Positions 33,528 through 41,216 of a stretch of 64,000 bases of DNA are shown piece by piece (the first letter of the stretch is position 1; each line of letters starts with the position of its first letter). The stretch covers positions 7,068,001 to 7,132,000 of the forward strand of contig NZ_CP109149.1 in NCBI RefSeq assembly GCF_035920345.1. The letters run 5' to 3'. Under the pieces are notes generated by a model, which made no database searches, was not told where the DNA came from, and saw only the letters and a list, made by a program, of their open reading frames with translations. The translations under genes were made by a program, and so were the position numbers. The DNA is from Nocardia vinacea. GTDB lineage: Bacteria; Actinomycetota; Actinomycetes; Mycobacteriales; Mycobacteriaceae.

Positions 33528-34526
33528 ATGACGGTCACCACGGATATCCGACCTCGCCCCCTGCCACGCCCGCGCGGCACCCTGTCCGAGGCGGTGGTCG
33601 GGCTGTTGCGCGGAATACCTGGCAAACCGGTGCCGAAGACCCGATCGCTCGACCCGTACAGCGAGGATCTGCAGCTTGCTCTACACACCTGCTATGAGCT
33701 GCACTACCACGGATTCGCGGCGGTGGACCCGGAATGGGAATGGGATCCCGGATTGCTGACCCTGCGAGCCGCCATGGAGACCGCATTCCTGGACGCTATG
33801 CGCGCGGAGGTATCCGGAGGCGATGATCTCGAATCGGAGCTCGACGAACTCCTGGTTACACCGATCGAATCCACCGGTCCGTCCCGGTTCCTCCGAGACG
33901 AGGGCCAATGGTGGCATATGCGCGAGTATTTCGTGCACAGGTCGATCTATCACCATAAAGAGGCCGACCCCTACGCCTGGGTGATCCCGCGTCTGCGCGG
34001 ACAGGCCAAAGCTGCTTTCGTCGCGGTGGAATTCGACGAATTCGGCGGCGGTCGCGGTGAACGCATCCACGCGCGACTTTTCGCCGAGCTCATGGCGGGC
34101 GCGGGCCTCGACGCCGAATACCTGCATTACCTCGATGCCGTCCCGGAACCGATGCTTTCCCTGGTGAACATGATGTCGCTGTTCGGCTTGCACCGGTCGC
34201 TGCGCGGTGCGCTGGTCGGACATTTCGCGTCTGTCGAAATCTCCTCGTCACCGGCGTCGTCACGCCTGGTCGACGCCCTGCGGCGACTCGAAGCGGACCC
34301 GGCCTGCGTGCGGTTCTACCAGGAACACGTGGAAGCAGATGCGGTACACGAACAGTTGATGCGCACCGATGTAATCGGTGACCTGATCGCGCACGAGCCT
34401 GCGCTGGCGGAGTCCATGGTCCTCGGCATTCAGGCCACAAGTCTGTTGGAGGACCGCTTCGCCGACCACGTCTTCGACGCCTGGCGGGCCGGGCGCAGCT
34501 CCTTGCTGCCCGGTGCCGATGTTTAG
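33528..34526 (+). CDS. Haem-oxygenase-like diiron protein (iron-containing redox enzyme family)
   Basis: The 332-residue protein resembles haem-oxygenase-like diiron oxidases (HDO). Candidate iron ligands are Glu57/His59 in YELHYHGF, Glu168-Asp170-Glu171 with His181 in VEFDEFGGGRGERIHARLF, and His267, Asp271 and His274 in YQEHVEADAVHEQL. The family performs varied oxidations (N-oxygenation, C-C cleavage, desaturation), so the reaction cannot be assigned. It is the first gene of a tight operon with a HemK2-type methyltransferase and a CDGSH Fe-S protein. The ATG at 33528 has GGAGTATGAGGAGGT upstream. Confidence 0.85.
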   Translation: MTVTTDIRPRPLPRPRGTLSEAVVGLLRGIPGKPVPKTRSLDPYSEDLQLALHTCYELHYHGFAAVDPEWEWDPGLLTLRAAMETAFLDAMRAEVSGGDDLESELDELLVTPIESTGPSRFLRDEGQWWHMREYFVHRSIYHHKEADPYAWVIPRLRGQAKAAFVAVEFDEFGGGRGERIHARLFAELMAGAGLDAEYLHYLDAVPEPMLSLVNMMSLFGLHRSLRGALVGHFASVEISSSPASSRLVDALRRLEADPACVRFYQEHVEADAVHEQLMRTDVIGDLIAHEPALAESMVLGIQATSLLEDRFADHVFDAWRAGRSSLLPGADV

Positions 34527-34554
34527 GGCGGCCCGAACGGATAATCCGGGGAAT

Positions 34555-35211
34555 ATGATGTTGGTCCGCGCTCCCGGCGTCTATCGACCTCAGCACGACA
34601 CGCGGTTGCTCATCCACGCACTTGCGCAGGCGGGCATCCCACGCGGCGGTCGCGTACTGGATATCTGCACCGGTACCGGGGCACTCGCCGTCGCCGCTGT
34701 CCACCATGGTGCCCGCACCGTCACCGCGGTCGACGTTTCCCGGCGCGCGGTGGCCACCGCCTGGTTGAACTGTCGGATACGCGGCCTGACCATCCGAGCC
34801 CTGCACGGCGACTTCGAGGCGATACTCGGAACCGATCGCTTCGATCTCGTCCTCGCCAACCCGCCCTACGTTCCCGCCCCTCGAGGTGCCCCGGATCGCG
34901 GCGGCGCCAGGGCCTGGAATGCGGGAGAAAAGGGACGAGCCATCCTGGACCGGCTGTGCGCGGTGACGCCGCACCTACTCGAACCCGGCGGCGTCGCGCT
35001 GACCGTGCATTCGGGTCTGTGTCATCCGGATACGACCCTCACCCAGCTCCGCGACGGCGGACTGAAGGCCGCCATCGTGGCGCGCTCATCGGTGCCGTTC
35101 GGTCCCATCATGCGGGAGTTGACCCCGTGGCTGATCTCGACCGGGCTGATCGAGCCCGGCCAGAACCGAGAAGATCTGGTGGTGATCCGTGCCGACAAAC
35201 CCCGACCGTGA
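34555..35211 (+). CDS. HemK2/PrmC-type methyltransferase
   Basis: The 218-residue protein has motif I RVLDICTGTGALAVAA, an acidic motif II end (VTAVDVSRRAVATA) and the NPPY motif (Asn102-Tyr105) typical of enzymes methylating an amide or amino group, such as the HemK2/MTQ2 glutamine methyltransferases. The start is uncertain. ATG 34555 has a GGGGAA site and gives the usual N-terminus (LVRAPGVYRPQ), but GTG 34513 or ATG 34519 would overlap the previous gene. It overlaps the CDGSH gene by 23 bases. Acting on a partner of this operon rather than on a release factor is plausible but inferred. Confidence 0.85.
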   Translation: MMLVRAPGVYRPQHDTRLLIHALAQAGIPRGGRVLDICTGTGALAVAAVHHGARTVTAVDVSRRAVATAWLNCRIRGLTIRALHGDFEAILGTDRFDLVLANPPYVPAPRGAPDRGGARAWNAGEKGRAILDRLCAVTPHLLEPGGVALTVHSGLCHPDTTLTQLRDGGLKAAIVARSSVPFGPIMRELTPWLISTGLIEPGQNREDLVVIRADKPRP

Positions 35212-35398
35212 ACCCCGGCGGATCCGGCTGACGACCGATGGCCCGGCCCTCATCGAAGGGCCGGTCGAACTCGTCACTCCGGACGGACGGACCATTCACT
35301 CCGACCGGGTCGTCGTCGCGCTGTGTCTGTGCCGCCGTTCGTCGAACTACCCGTTGTGCGACACCAGCCATCGCAAGCACCGACGACGCGAGCCCTGA
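35189..35398 (+). CDS. CDGSH iron-sulfur domain protein
   Basis: This 69-residue protein carries the 2Fe-2S-binding CDGSH-type motif CLCRRSSNYPLCDTSH with ligands Cys46, Cys48, Cys57 and His61. Such small proteins transfer electrons or Fe-S clusters. It starts inside the methyltransferase gene (23-base overlap), so the three-gene unit is translationally coupled. It could be the electron donor for the diiron protein encoded two genes upstream. Confidence 0.9.
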   Translation: MPTNPDREPRRIRLTTDGPALIEGPVELVTPDGRTIHSDRVVVALCLCRRSSNYPLCDTSHRKHRRREP

Positions 35399-35405
35399 TG
35401 CGGAC

Positions 35406-35918
35406 TCAGTGTCGGTACCCGGAGGCCTGAGTGGTCTCGTCGGCCACCCGCACGCCGTAGTGGTAGGCGAGCTTGCCGCCGAGATAACCCGAGACGCCCA
35501 GCACGGCGAGGGCGATGATCGACAGCACCAACTGGCCCATCGGCACGGCGCCATCCGGTCCACTACCCGACTGCCGCCACCAGAAGTCGACGGCGAAGGT
35601 GACCGTCACGATCAGATTCAGGCTCATGTGGACGAGGCCGGTGCGAAACGCCGAGGTACCGGTCGGGATCGCGAGCAGATCCAGCAGACCGACCACGGCC
35701 GCGACCAGCGCGCCGAGCACACCGACCGCGATGAGCCATGCCGCACCACGGGCGAGGGACTGCGGGTCGCCCGCCACATGTGATGCGATATCGAATACCA
35801 CACTCGCCACCCATGCCCCGATCGGCACAGTAACGAGGATCGGGTGGAACGGATGTCCATATGGGCCGGCCAGCATCGCGCTGACCGGGCGCTTGGCGTG
35901 CTGCATGTCACTGGTCAC
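35406..35918 (-). CDS. DUF2231 membrane protein
   Basis: The 170-residue protein begins VTSDMQHAKRPVSAMLAG and has the DUF2231 signature GHPFHPILVTVPIGAW, then four TM helices. The GTG at 35918 has a perfect GAGGAGG site 5 bases upstream. The frame stays open to an ATG at 36044 which also has a GGAAA site; that extension contains CARC and an acidic end. A longer 212-residue protein is therefore possible. The family's function is unknown; some members are haem- or redox-linked. Confidence 0.82.
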   Translation of the reverse strand: MTSDMQHAKRPVSAMLAGPYGHPFHPILVTVPIGAWVASVVFDIASHVAGDPQSLARGAAWLIAVGVLGALVAAVVGLLDLLAIPTGTSAFRTGLVHMSLNLIVTVTFAVDFWWRQSGSGPDGAVPMGQLVLSIIALAVLGVSGYLGGKLAYHYGVRVADETTQASGYRH

Positions 35919-36256
35919 GACAACCTCCTCGCGCTGGTCCGCTCGGTCGAGTGAAACAACTCGGCCACACCGGGCGCATACCCACTCGGTTTCGACCAAC
36001 ACGCGCTGATCTGCGGTGATCCGAGTGTCGCGAGAGACAGACATAGAGGTTTCCGGTGACGATCATCGGCGTCCCAGCCGCTGCCATCGGCTCATAGCAG
36101 GCCTGTTGGTCATCGGTAACGAAACCGTCTGTGGTGGTCCGTGTTTCGCTCGTCGCCGACTTCGTCCATGAGCGCACCGATGCGCAGGCTCGCGATCCCC
36201 TCCGTAACAGTTTCGCGAAGCGGGCAGGCTCGCAAGACCGAATGGGCGCGCCAGCC

Positions 36257-36433
36257 TTACTTGCGATGCCGTCCGGGGCGAGAAGGCGCCGGAGCGAGAG
36301 GTTGTAGCCGGGTCGTATCGGCCAACGGGTCAACACGTAGCGTCGCGATGAAATCGTCCACCGAGGCGAAACCCGCGGCGTGAATGTGCGAGAGGAGTTC
36401 GAACGCGGGGACCGTTGCATCGGACCGCTCCAT
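36257..36433 (-). CDS. Small hypothetical protein
   Basis: This 58-codon frame starts at an ATG with an AAGGGAG site at good spacing. It encodes PAFELLSHIHAAGFASVDDF followed by a Pro/Arg-rich tail. Composition is protein-like, with one amphipathic helical segment. No family is recognised, and it could be a remnant of a longer gene. Confidence 0.4.
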   Translation of the reverse strand: MERSDATVPAFELLSHIHAAGFASVDDFIATLRVDPLADTTRLQPLAPAPSRPGRHRK

Positions 36434-36887
36434 ACTGGCTCCCTTGCCAGGCTGATGGGTGTTAGCACAGCAACGGGGAGCCGGCCTCCAGCCCGGAACC
36501 CCTTGTCCGGTGTACAGATAACGGGCGGCTACGTGACTGCACTGAGGCCTACCGATCCACCGGAATGAGCGGAAGCCTAGCGAATAAATGGCTATCACGC
36601 GGCAGTTTGCCGATTCGATCCAGTCGGATCAGCAGCACCGCGGCAGCGACAGGGATGCCGAGCAGGGCACCGAGGCCCAGGCTGATCCGGCCCGGTATCT
36701 ACTGCCGGCGAGGAAGGCGGGGCTACGCTGACAGCGCGGCGAAACCACACAACGGACACCCATTGATAACCGATGTCGGGTGGGTTCCCGGGCCGGACAG
36801 CCAGCCTCGGGACCGCGCTCCCCATCTCGCACACCGCCCGTCCCACCTCCGGTGGAGCTTCACCACCACTGATACGAGGCGCGCACC
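36434..36887. other. Gene-free region upstream of the DUF1206 gene
   Basis: No complete gene is seen. On the minus strand, bases about 36550-36690 read as a hydrophobic helix (LGALLGIPVAAAVLLIRLDR) without a start codon, possibly a relic of a membrane protein. The plus strand ends in the promoter area of the DUF1206 gene. Confidence 0.45.
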
Positions 36888-37745
36888 ATGTCTGACAAAA
36901 ACCCGTCCTCGAAGTCCACTGGTGCATCGGCGTCGTTCGACAACAAGTCATCGGTCGCCGGCCGGGTGGTCCAGAACAATGTCTTCGAACGATTCGCCCG
37001 TGCAGGCTTCGTCGCGAGCGGCATCGTGCACCTGATCATCGGCTACATCGCCATCAGGATCGCCATCGGCAGCGCCGCCGGCGCCGCCGACCAATCCGGG
37101 GCCATGGCGGAACTGGCCGCCAAGCCGGGCGGCGTCGTCGCCCTCTGGGTGGGCGTCGTCGCGTTCCTGCTGATGGCGCTGTGGCGGCTCGCCGAAGCGA
37201 CACTCGGCAGCTCGTCCAAGCCCGACGCCGACAGTAAGAAATCCGAAGCGATCGACCGCGTCAAGGCGGCTGGGCTGGCAGTGGTCTATTTCGCCTTCGC
37301 CGTCTCCGCGTTCGGATTCGCCCGCGGCAGTGGCAAGTCCAGCAGCGGCCAGAGCGCGGGGATCACCGCCTGCATGATGCAAACCACCGCCGGCACGACC
37401 GCACTCATTACGAGCGGGCTATTCATCGTCGTGATCGGCGGCTATCACGTCTACAAAGGAGTCAGCCAGAACTTCCTCGAGGACCTCGAGGGCACCACCA
37501 GCGACCTCGTACGAAGATTGGGCACGGTCGGATACATCGCGAAAGGGCTGGCCATTGCCGCGGTCGGGTTGCTGGTGATCCTCGCGGTGAGTGAATCCGA
37601 GCCGGGCAAAGCCGCCGGACTGGACGGCGCCTTCAAAACCGTGGGGGCTCAACCCTACGGAGTGGTCCTCCTCGTAGCGTCCGGCCTGGGCATCATCACC
37701 TACGGCCTCTACAGCTTCGCTATGGCCCGGTACACCAAGATGTAG
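36888..37745 (+). CDS. DUF1206 membrane protein
   Basis: The 285-residue protein contains three internal repeats of a two-helix unit, each starting with an Arg/Gly motif: ERFARAGFVASGIVHLIIGY, DRVKAAGLAVVYFAFAVSAF and RRLGTVGYIAKGLAIAAVG. Each is followed by a Tyr/Gly-rich second helix (YHVYKGVSQNF, GIITYGLYSF). This is the DUF1206 pattern, six TM helices in all. The function is unknown. It begins with a Ser/Lys-rich cytosolic tail. The gene ends directly beside a transposase remnant. Confidence 0.9.
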   Translation: MSDKNPSSKSTGASASFDNKSSVAGRVVQNNVFERFARAGFVASGIVHLIIGYIAIRIAIGSAAGAADQSGAMAELAAKPGGVVALWVGVVAFLLMALWRLAEATLGSSSKPDADSKKSEAIDRVKAAGLAVVYFAFAVSAFGFARGSGKSSSGQSAGITACMMQTTAGTTALITSGLFIVVIGGYHVYKGVSQNFLEDLEGTTSDLVRRLGTVGYIAKGLAIAAVGLLVILAVSESEPGKAAGLDGAFKTVGAQPYGVVLLVASGLGIITYGLYSFAMARYTKM

Positions 37746-37747
37746 TC

Positions 37748-37922
37748 GGAAACTACTCCATCGAAGACGACGGCCACTCCGGCAAGACCCGCGAGCTGCT
37801 CACCGGGCAGGGCCTGACTGGGATCATCGCCCGCAAAGGCATTCCCGCGCCGATCCACGCAGGCATGCGGGGCGTCGAGCGCACGAACCCATGGATGAAC
37901 AACTTCGGCAAGCTCCGCCGCT
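37748..37922 (+). pseudogene. Remnant of an IS5-type transposase
   Basis: Although not open from a start codon, one plus-strand frame reads GKTRELLTGQGLTGIIARKG, IPAPIHAGMRG and VERTNPWMNNFGKLRR. These match the C-terminal part of IS5-family DDE transposases (ARKGVPAPIQAGKRWVVERT and HSWMNGYGKLRR in intact copies), with a residue lost near the middle. No terminal repeats are visible. Only about 58 codons survive, squeezed exactly between the stops of the two neighbouring genes. Confidence 0.75.
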
Positions 37923-38868
37923 ATTTCTGGTCCCACCGGTGCGGATCGCATTCGAGTGCTGCTCGGTCCCACTTGCCGCGTTCGGCGGCCGCTTGATAGG
38001 TGGTGTGCAGGAATTCCAGAAGGGTTCGTTCCGGATCTGCGGCGGTGCGTACCGCCTCGTAGGGCAGCAGAAACTGGCCGTTGTCGACGCTGTAGAAAGC
38101 GTGCCGAGGACCGACCGGATAGTCGGCGAAGCCGTCGGGTTCGGGATAGGCGTAGGCGTAGAAGGCGCCTTCGTCACCGCCACCCGGCCAGAAACCGCAA
38201 CTACTCAACTCGCGGGAGTAGCCCTCGACCATCACCCAATCACCGCAGTTGGGTGCACCACCCGGATGCTTCGGCGCGGCGCGGCCGGAGAACCTGGTGC
38301 AGGCCAGATCCATGGCGCCCCAGAAGAAGTGCACCGGGCTCACCTTGCCGATGAAATACGAGCGAAACTCGCTCATTACTCGATGGGCCGCGACGAGTTG
38401 ACGCCAGAACAGGTGCACGGCGTCGCGATCATAGGAAGCATGCTCGTAGTCGTCGGCGAACGGGATCGCAGGATCGACCTCGTTGGGCTTGGCCTGAATC
38501 TGTACCGCAATGCCGAGCTCGTCGAGCGCACCCATCGTTTCGGCATAGAAATCCGCAACCGGCTTGGGTTCGAGCGCGACCTGACGGGCGTCGCCATCGG
38601 CTCGTATGTGCAACCGATGCTCATTGAAGTCGAACTCGATGTCGAATACACCGGCCTCGTAGGGTATCGCGGAGGTGGTCAAACCCCGCGGGCTGACGTA
38701 GAGGGTGACCTGCCACCAGTGGTTGATCATCGGCGCGGAAGCAAGCCGAATCTTGCCGATGATCTGGGTCCACATGTGCACCGTGTCGCGGGTAGCGGTC
38801 CACTCCTCGACCCGCAACCGCGGCCAGCGTCGCGACGACGCGGTCTCTGTACGAGTCGTCCCGGCCAT
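37921..38868 (-). CDS. DUF5996 family protein
   Basis: The 315-residue protein starts at an ATG preceded by AAGGAGG. It carries the segments TVHMWTQIIGKIRLASAPMI, NHWWQVTLYVSPRGLTTSAI and HFFWGAMDLACTRFSGR that characterise DUF5996 proteins, whose function is unknown. There is no signal peptide or TM helix. Its final codons overlap the edge of the transposase remnant, so the present C-terminus may have been altered by that insertion. Confidence 0.85.
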   Translation of the reverse strand: MAGTTRTETASSRRWPRLRVEEWTATRDTVHMWTQIIGKIRLASAPMINHWWQVTLYVSPRGLTTSAIPYEAGVFDIEFDFNEHRLHIRADGDARQVALEPKPVADFYAETMGALDELGIAVQIQAKPNEVDPAIPFADDYEHASYDRDAVHLFWRQLVAAHRVMSEFRSYFIGKVSPVHFFWGAMDLACTRFSGRAAPKHPGGAPNCGDWVMVEGYSRELSSCGFWPGGGDEGAFYAYAYPEPDGFADYPVGPRHAFYSVDNGQFLLPYEAVRTAADPERTLLEFLHTTYQAAAERGKWDRAALECDPHRWDQK

Positions 38869-39089
38869 CAGACCTCCTTGGTCCGTCTGTCGGTTTCGGT
38901 GCGGTCGCGGCGCGGATTCTGCAACCATGCCGTGGCGCCGCGCGTCGGCCCGGTGTCAGGCATTCAGGAAGGCGAGCAGGTCATCCGCGCCTGCCGCAGC
39001 GGGCATGGCAGCCGGTATCGGCCGGTGACGGGCCCAAAGCGCCCCGGTTGTTGCCACCATCGAGCCGGACCTATGTCATCAGAGACAGT

Positions 39090-39389
39090 TCAATGGCCGG
39101 TGGTGCTCTGGTCCTGCGGGGCAAGCACGAAGCCGCCTTCGCCGTCCGGGTCCAGCCCGGTGTCGAGGATCTTGTCGTCCAGAAATGCGGCGGCCTGCTG
39201 GTCCAGGAAGACCCGCGCTCCTTCGGCGGTCAAGACCTGGTCTTGCTCGTCTGGTCCAGCGGCGACTGCCATCTGCAGCGTCTCGGAGCCGCCGGTCGCG
39301 GAGATTCGCAGCCCGGCATCCGTCGGCGTGCCCTCCGCGGACGTAATGGTGCGAACGGCCTCGATCGCAGTGGGGGTAAGCAGCAACAT
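39090..39389 (-). CDS. HesB/IscA-like protein lacking cysteines
   Basis: The 99-residue protein (ATG at 39389) has the A-type Fe-S carrier fold signature in MLLLTPTAIEAVRTITSAEG, GLRISATGG and VFLDQQAAAFLDDKILDTG. It contains no cysteine at all, so the three cluster ligands of IscA/HesB are missing. Such proteins are common in actinobacteria and their role is unknown. It lies alone between the DUF5996 and DUF3558 genes. Confidence 0.75.
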   Translation of the reverse strand: MLLLTPTAIEAVRTITSAEGTPTDAGLRISATGGSETLQMAVAAGPDEQDQVLTAEGARVFLDQQAAAFLDDKILDTGLDPDGEGGFVLAPQDQSTTGH

Positions 39390-39610
39390 CCGTCTAGTTC
39401 CTTCCGCTGTCGTGAAACTCCTCAATGGATGGGTCAGGTCGTAGTTGAGATGCTCCGTGCAGCATCCTCACAATTCAAGGTGAGGATGTAAGGGGTACTG
39501 GCGGATCGAACGCCCCCTCTCATAGTCGCAGATCGCGCGTAGCCCCGGTCACAGATTCAGGCGTTACCCCGCAGACGCGGCGGATGCTATGTGCATGACC
39601 ACCGCGAGCG

Positions 39611-40213
39611 TCAGCGCAGGCGGGCAAGGATGGTGGCGGCGACGCCAATGGTCTTGGCGCAGACATCCCAATCGACACCGGTCGATATCCCTGGGACCGC
39701 GACCCCGAGATAGAACGATCCACCAGAGAGCACCGACACATGGGCACTGCAGCCGCCGTTGCGGCCGTCTGGACGGATGCTGGGTGCCAACACGGCGCGG
39801 TGGCCATCGATGGTGATCTGCTGCTCGAGCGGAACACGAACTTTGCGCTGATCGAGGTCGGTGAGATCGCTGGTATTCGGTGCGAATCCGATATTGAAGC
39901 TGCCAGAAACAGAGGTTTGCACGGAAAACCAGGTACAGGCAGGCAGCGCTCGTGGGGGCATTTCGGCAGTGGGCGTGGGCTGGAGTAGGAGGCGAGCAAT
40001 GTCGTCGGCATCGAGCACGCTGCACGGGTGGTAGGTGAGATCGGCCATGGTCCATGGTTGCGGCGGCACTGAGGCGACCGGCGAGGTCGCGATACTCGAC
40101 GACAACGTAGCCGCCGACTGTGCGTGGTTACCGGTCTCGCATCCGGCCACCACCATTGCGGCGGTAACCACCCCGACCATCCACCAGCTACAGGCACACG
40201 AAAAGCGCGGCAT
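39611..40213 (-). CDS. DUF3558-type lipoprotein
   Basis: The 200-residue protein has a lipoprotein signal with lipobox VAGC (Cys25), so it should be anchored on the outer face of the membrane. After a Ser/Thr-rich linker come DUF3558 features: HPCSVLDADDIARLL, CTWFSVQTSVSGSFNIGF and a late CAKTIGVAATILARL helix. The family is widespread in mycolic-acid bacteria and has no assigned function. Confidence 0.82.
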   Translation of the reverse strand: MPRFSCACSWWMVGVVTAAMVVAGCETGNHAQSAATLSSSIATSPVASVPPQPWTMADLTYHPCSVLDADDIARLLLQPTPTAEMPPRALPACTWFSVQTSVSGSFNIGFAPNTSDLTDLDQRKVRVPLEQQITIDGHRAVLAPSIRPDGRNGGCSAHVSVLSGGSFYLGVAVPGISTGVDWDVCAKTIGVAATILARLR

Positions 40214-40658
40214 CGCTCATCCCTCCCGGCACCGATCACACCAAACCATTCGGCAGCTGTCCAGATGGGGCAATTCTTTACAGCTACGGGTGCGGTGACC
40301 GACCGCCGTAAGTCATGGCAAGAGCTCTGGCCGCGACTACGCTCGGTGTGTCGCCCGGAGAACGGGCCCGCGTCTTGTCAGGCATCGCCTCGATCGCTGC
40401 CTTCCAGCATGATCCGATGCGCGCCGCGCCGGCGACCGGCTCTCGATGGTTGTGTCACAGACATAGACACTCACGAACTGCAGGAGATCAGCTATGACGA
40501 TCGCGGAACGCACCGCCAACCGGCGATGATCCGGCGGGGCGCGGAAACCGCACAAGCGTTGCGCGACAGCGCCTTCGACGAGCCCGTCACCGTGATCGGC
40601 AACGAACCCACCAACCGCCGCGACACCCGTACCCGACACCGATATGGAGCGCGATCCC
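40214..40658. other. Mostly non-coding region with possible mini-ORFs
   Basis: No clear gene of normal size. Two tiny overlapping frames near its end have start signals: 40494-40529 (11 codons after CAGGAG) and 40526-40666 (46 codons, ATGA overlap), the latter overlapping the start of the gene at 40659. They could be leader or coupled peptides; coding status is unproven. Confidence 0.4.
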
Positions 40659-40937
40659 ATGCCTGAACACCTCAGTGTCGAACCCGTGATCGACCACGAA
40701 TACCGCGTCCGCATCGACGACCACGGCGACACCATAGAGTCCCAGTTCGTCGTCGACGCCAACGTCCTGGCCGAACTCGGCTTCGACCCCGCCGACGAAC
40801 AACGCATCGTCGAACACACCGCCCGATTCCTCGCCGACCACCAGCCCGTCATCGACTTCCCCACCCTGGTTTACCTCGACGAAGTCGCCGCTGCCTACCG
40901 CGACTACCCCGACGACCTGCGCCGCAGACTCGGATAA
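40659..40937 (+). CDS. Small hypothetical acidic protein
   Basis: The 92-residue protein begins MPEHLSVEPVIDHEYRV and is rich in Asp/Glu (IDDHGDTIESQFVVDANVLA). It is predicted soluble, mixed alpha/beta. A GGAG site lies 9 bases before the ATG; ATG 40644 is an alternative. No family is recognised. It may be coupled to the mini-ORF overlapping its start. Confidence 0.6.
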   Translation: MPEHLSVEPVIDHEYRVRIDDHGDTIESQFVVDANVLAELGFDPADEQRIVEHTARFLADHQPVIDFPTLVYLDEVAAAYRDYPDDLRRRLG

Positions 40938-41216
40938 CACCGACCAGCGAGATCAACCAGGCCGATCCTATCGAGCCGCGGCCGGATCCAGACGTAGGAA
41001 ACCCTGCGTTATACGCCTCGACGGGATCGGGCACTCGCGTTGAGTTCGACTCGAACTCCTCGATGCGACGCGGGTGCTGGCAGCCTCGGTGGTGTGTCTA
41101 TCGCTCAACCGCGCTGCACCAACTCGCGCAGCGACAACAACCGGAGGTCGATGCTGACGACTCATCTGTCGGCCGCCTGATTGCACTGCACCTTCGGTTC
41201 GACACAGGAGCGGCTC

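Noticed and set aside
38929..39089. A small minus-strand gene ending ADDLLAFLNA
   Set aside because: Only about 16 codons after an ATG, no ribosome site, and no identifiable family.
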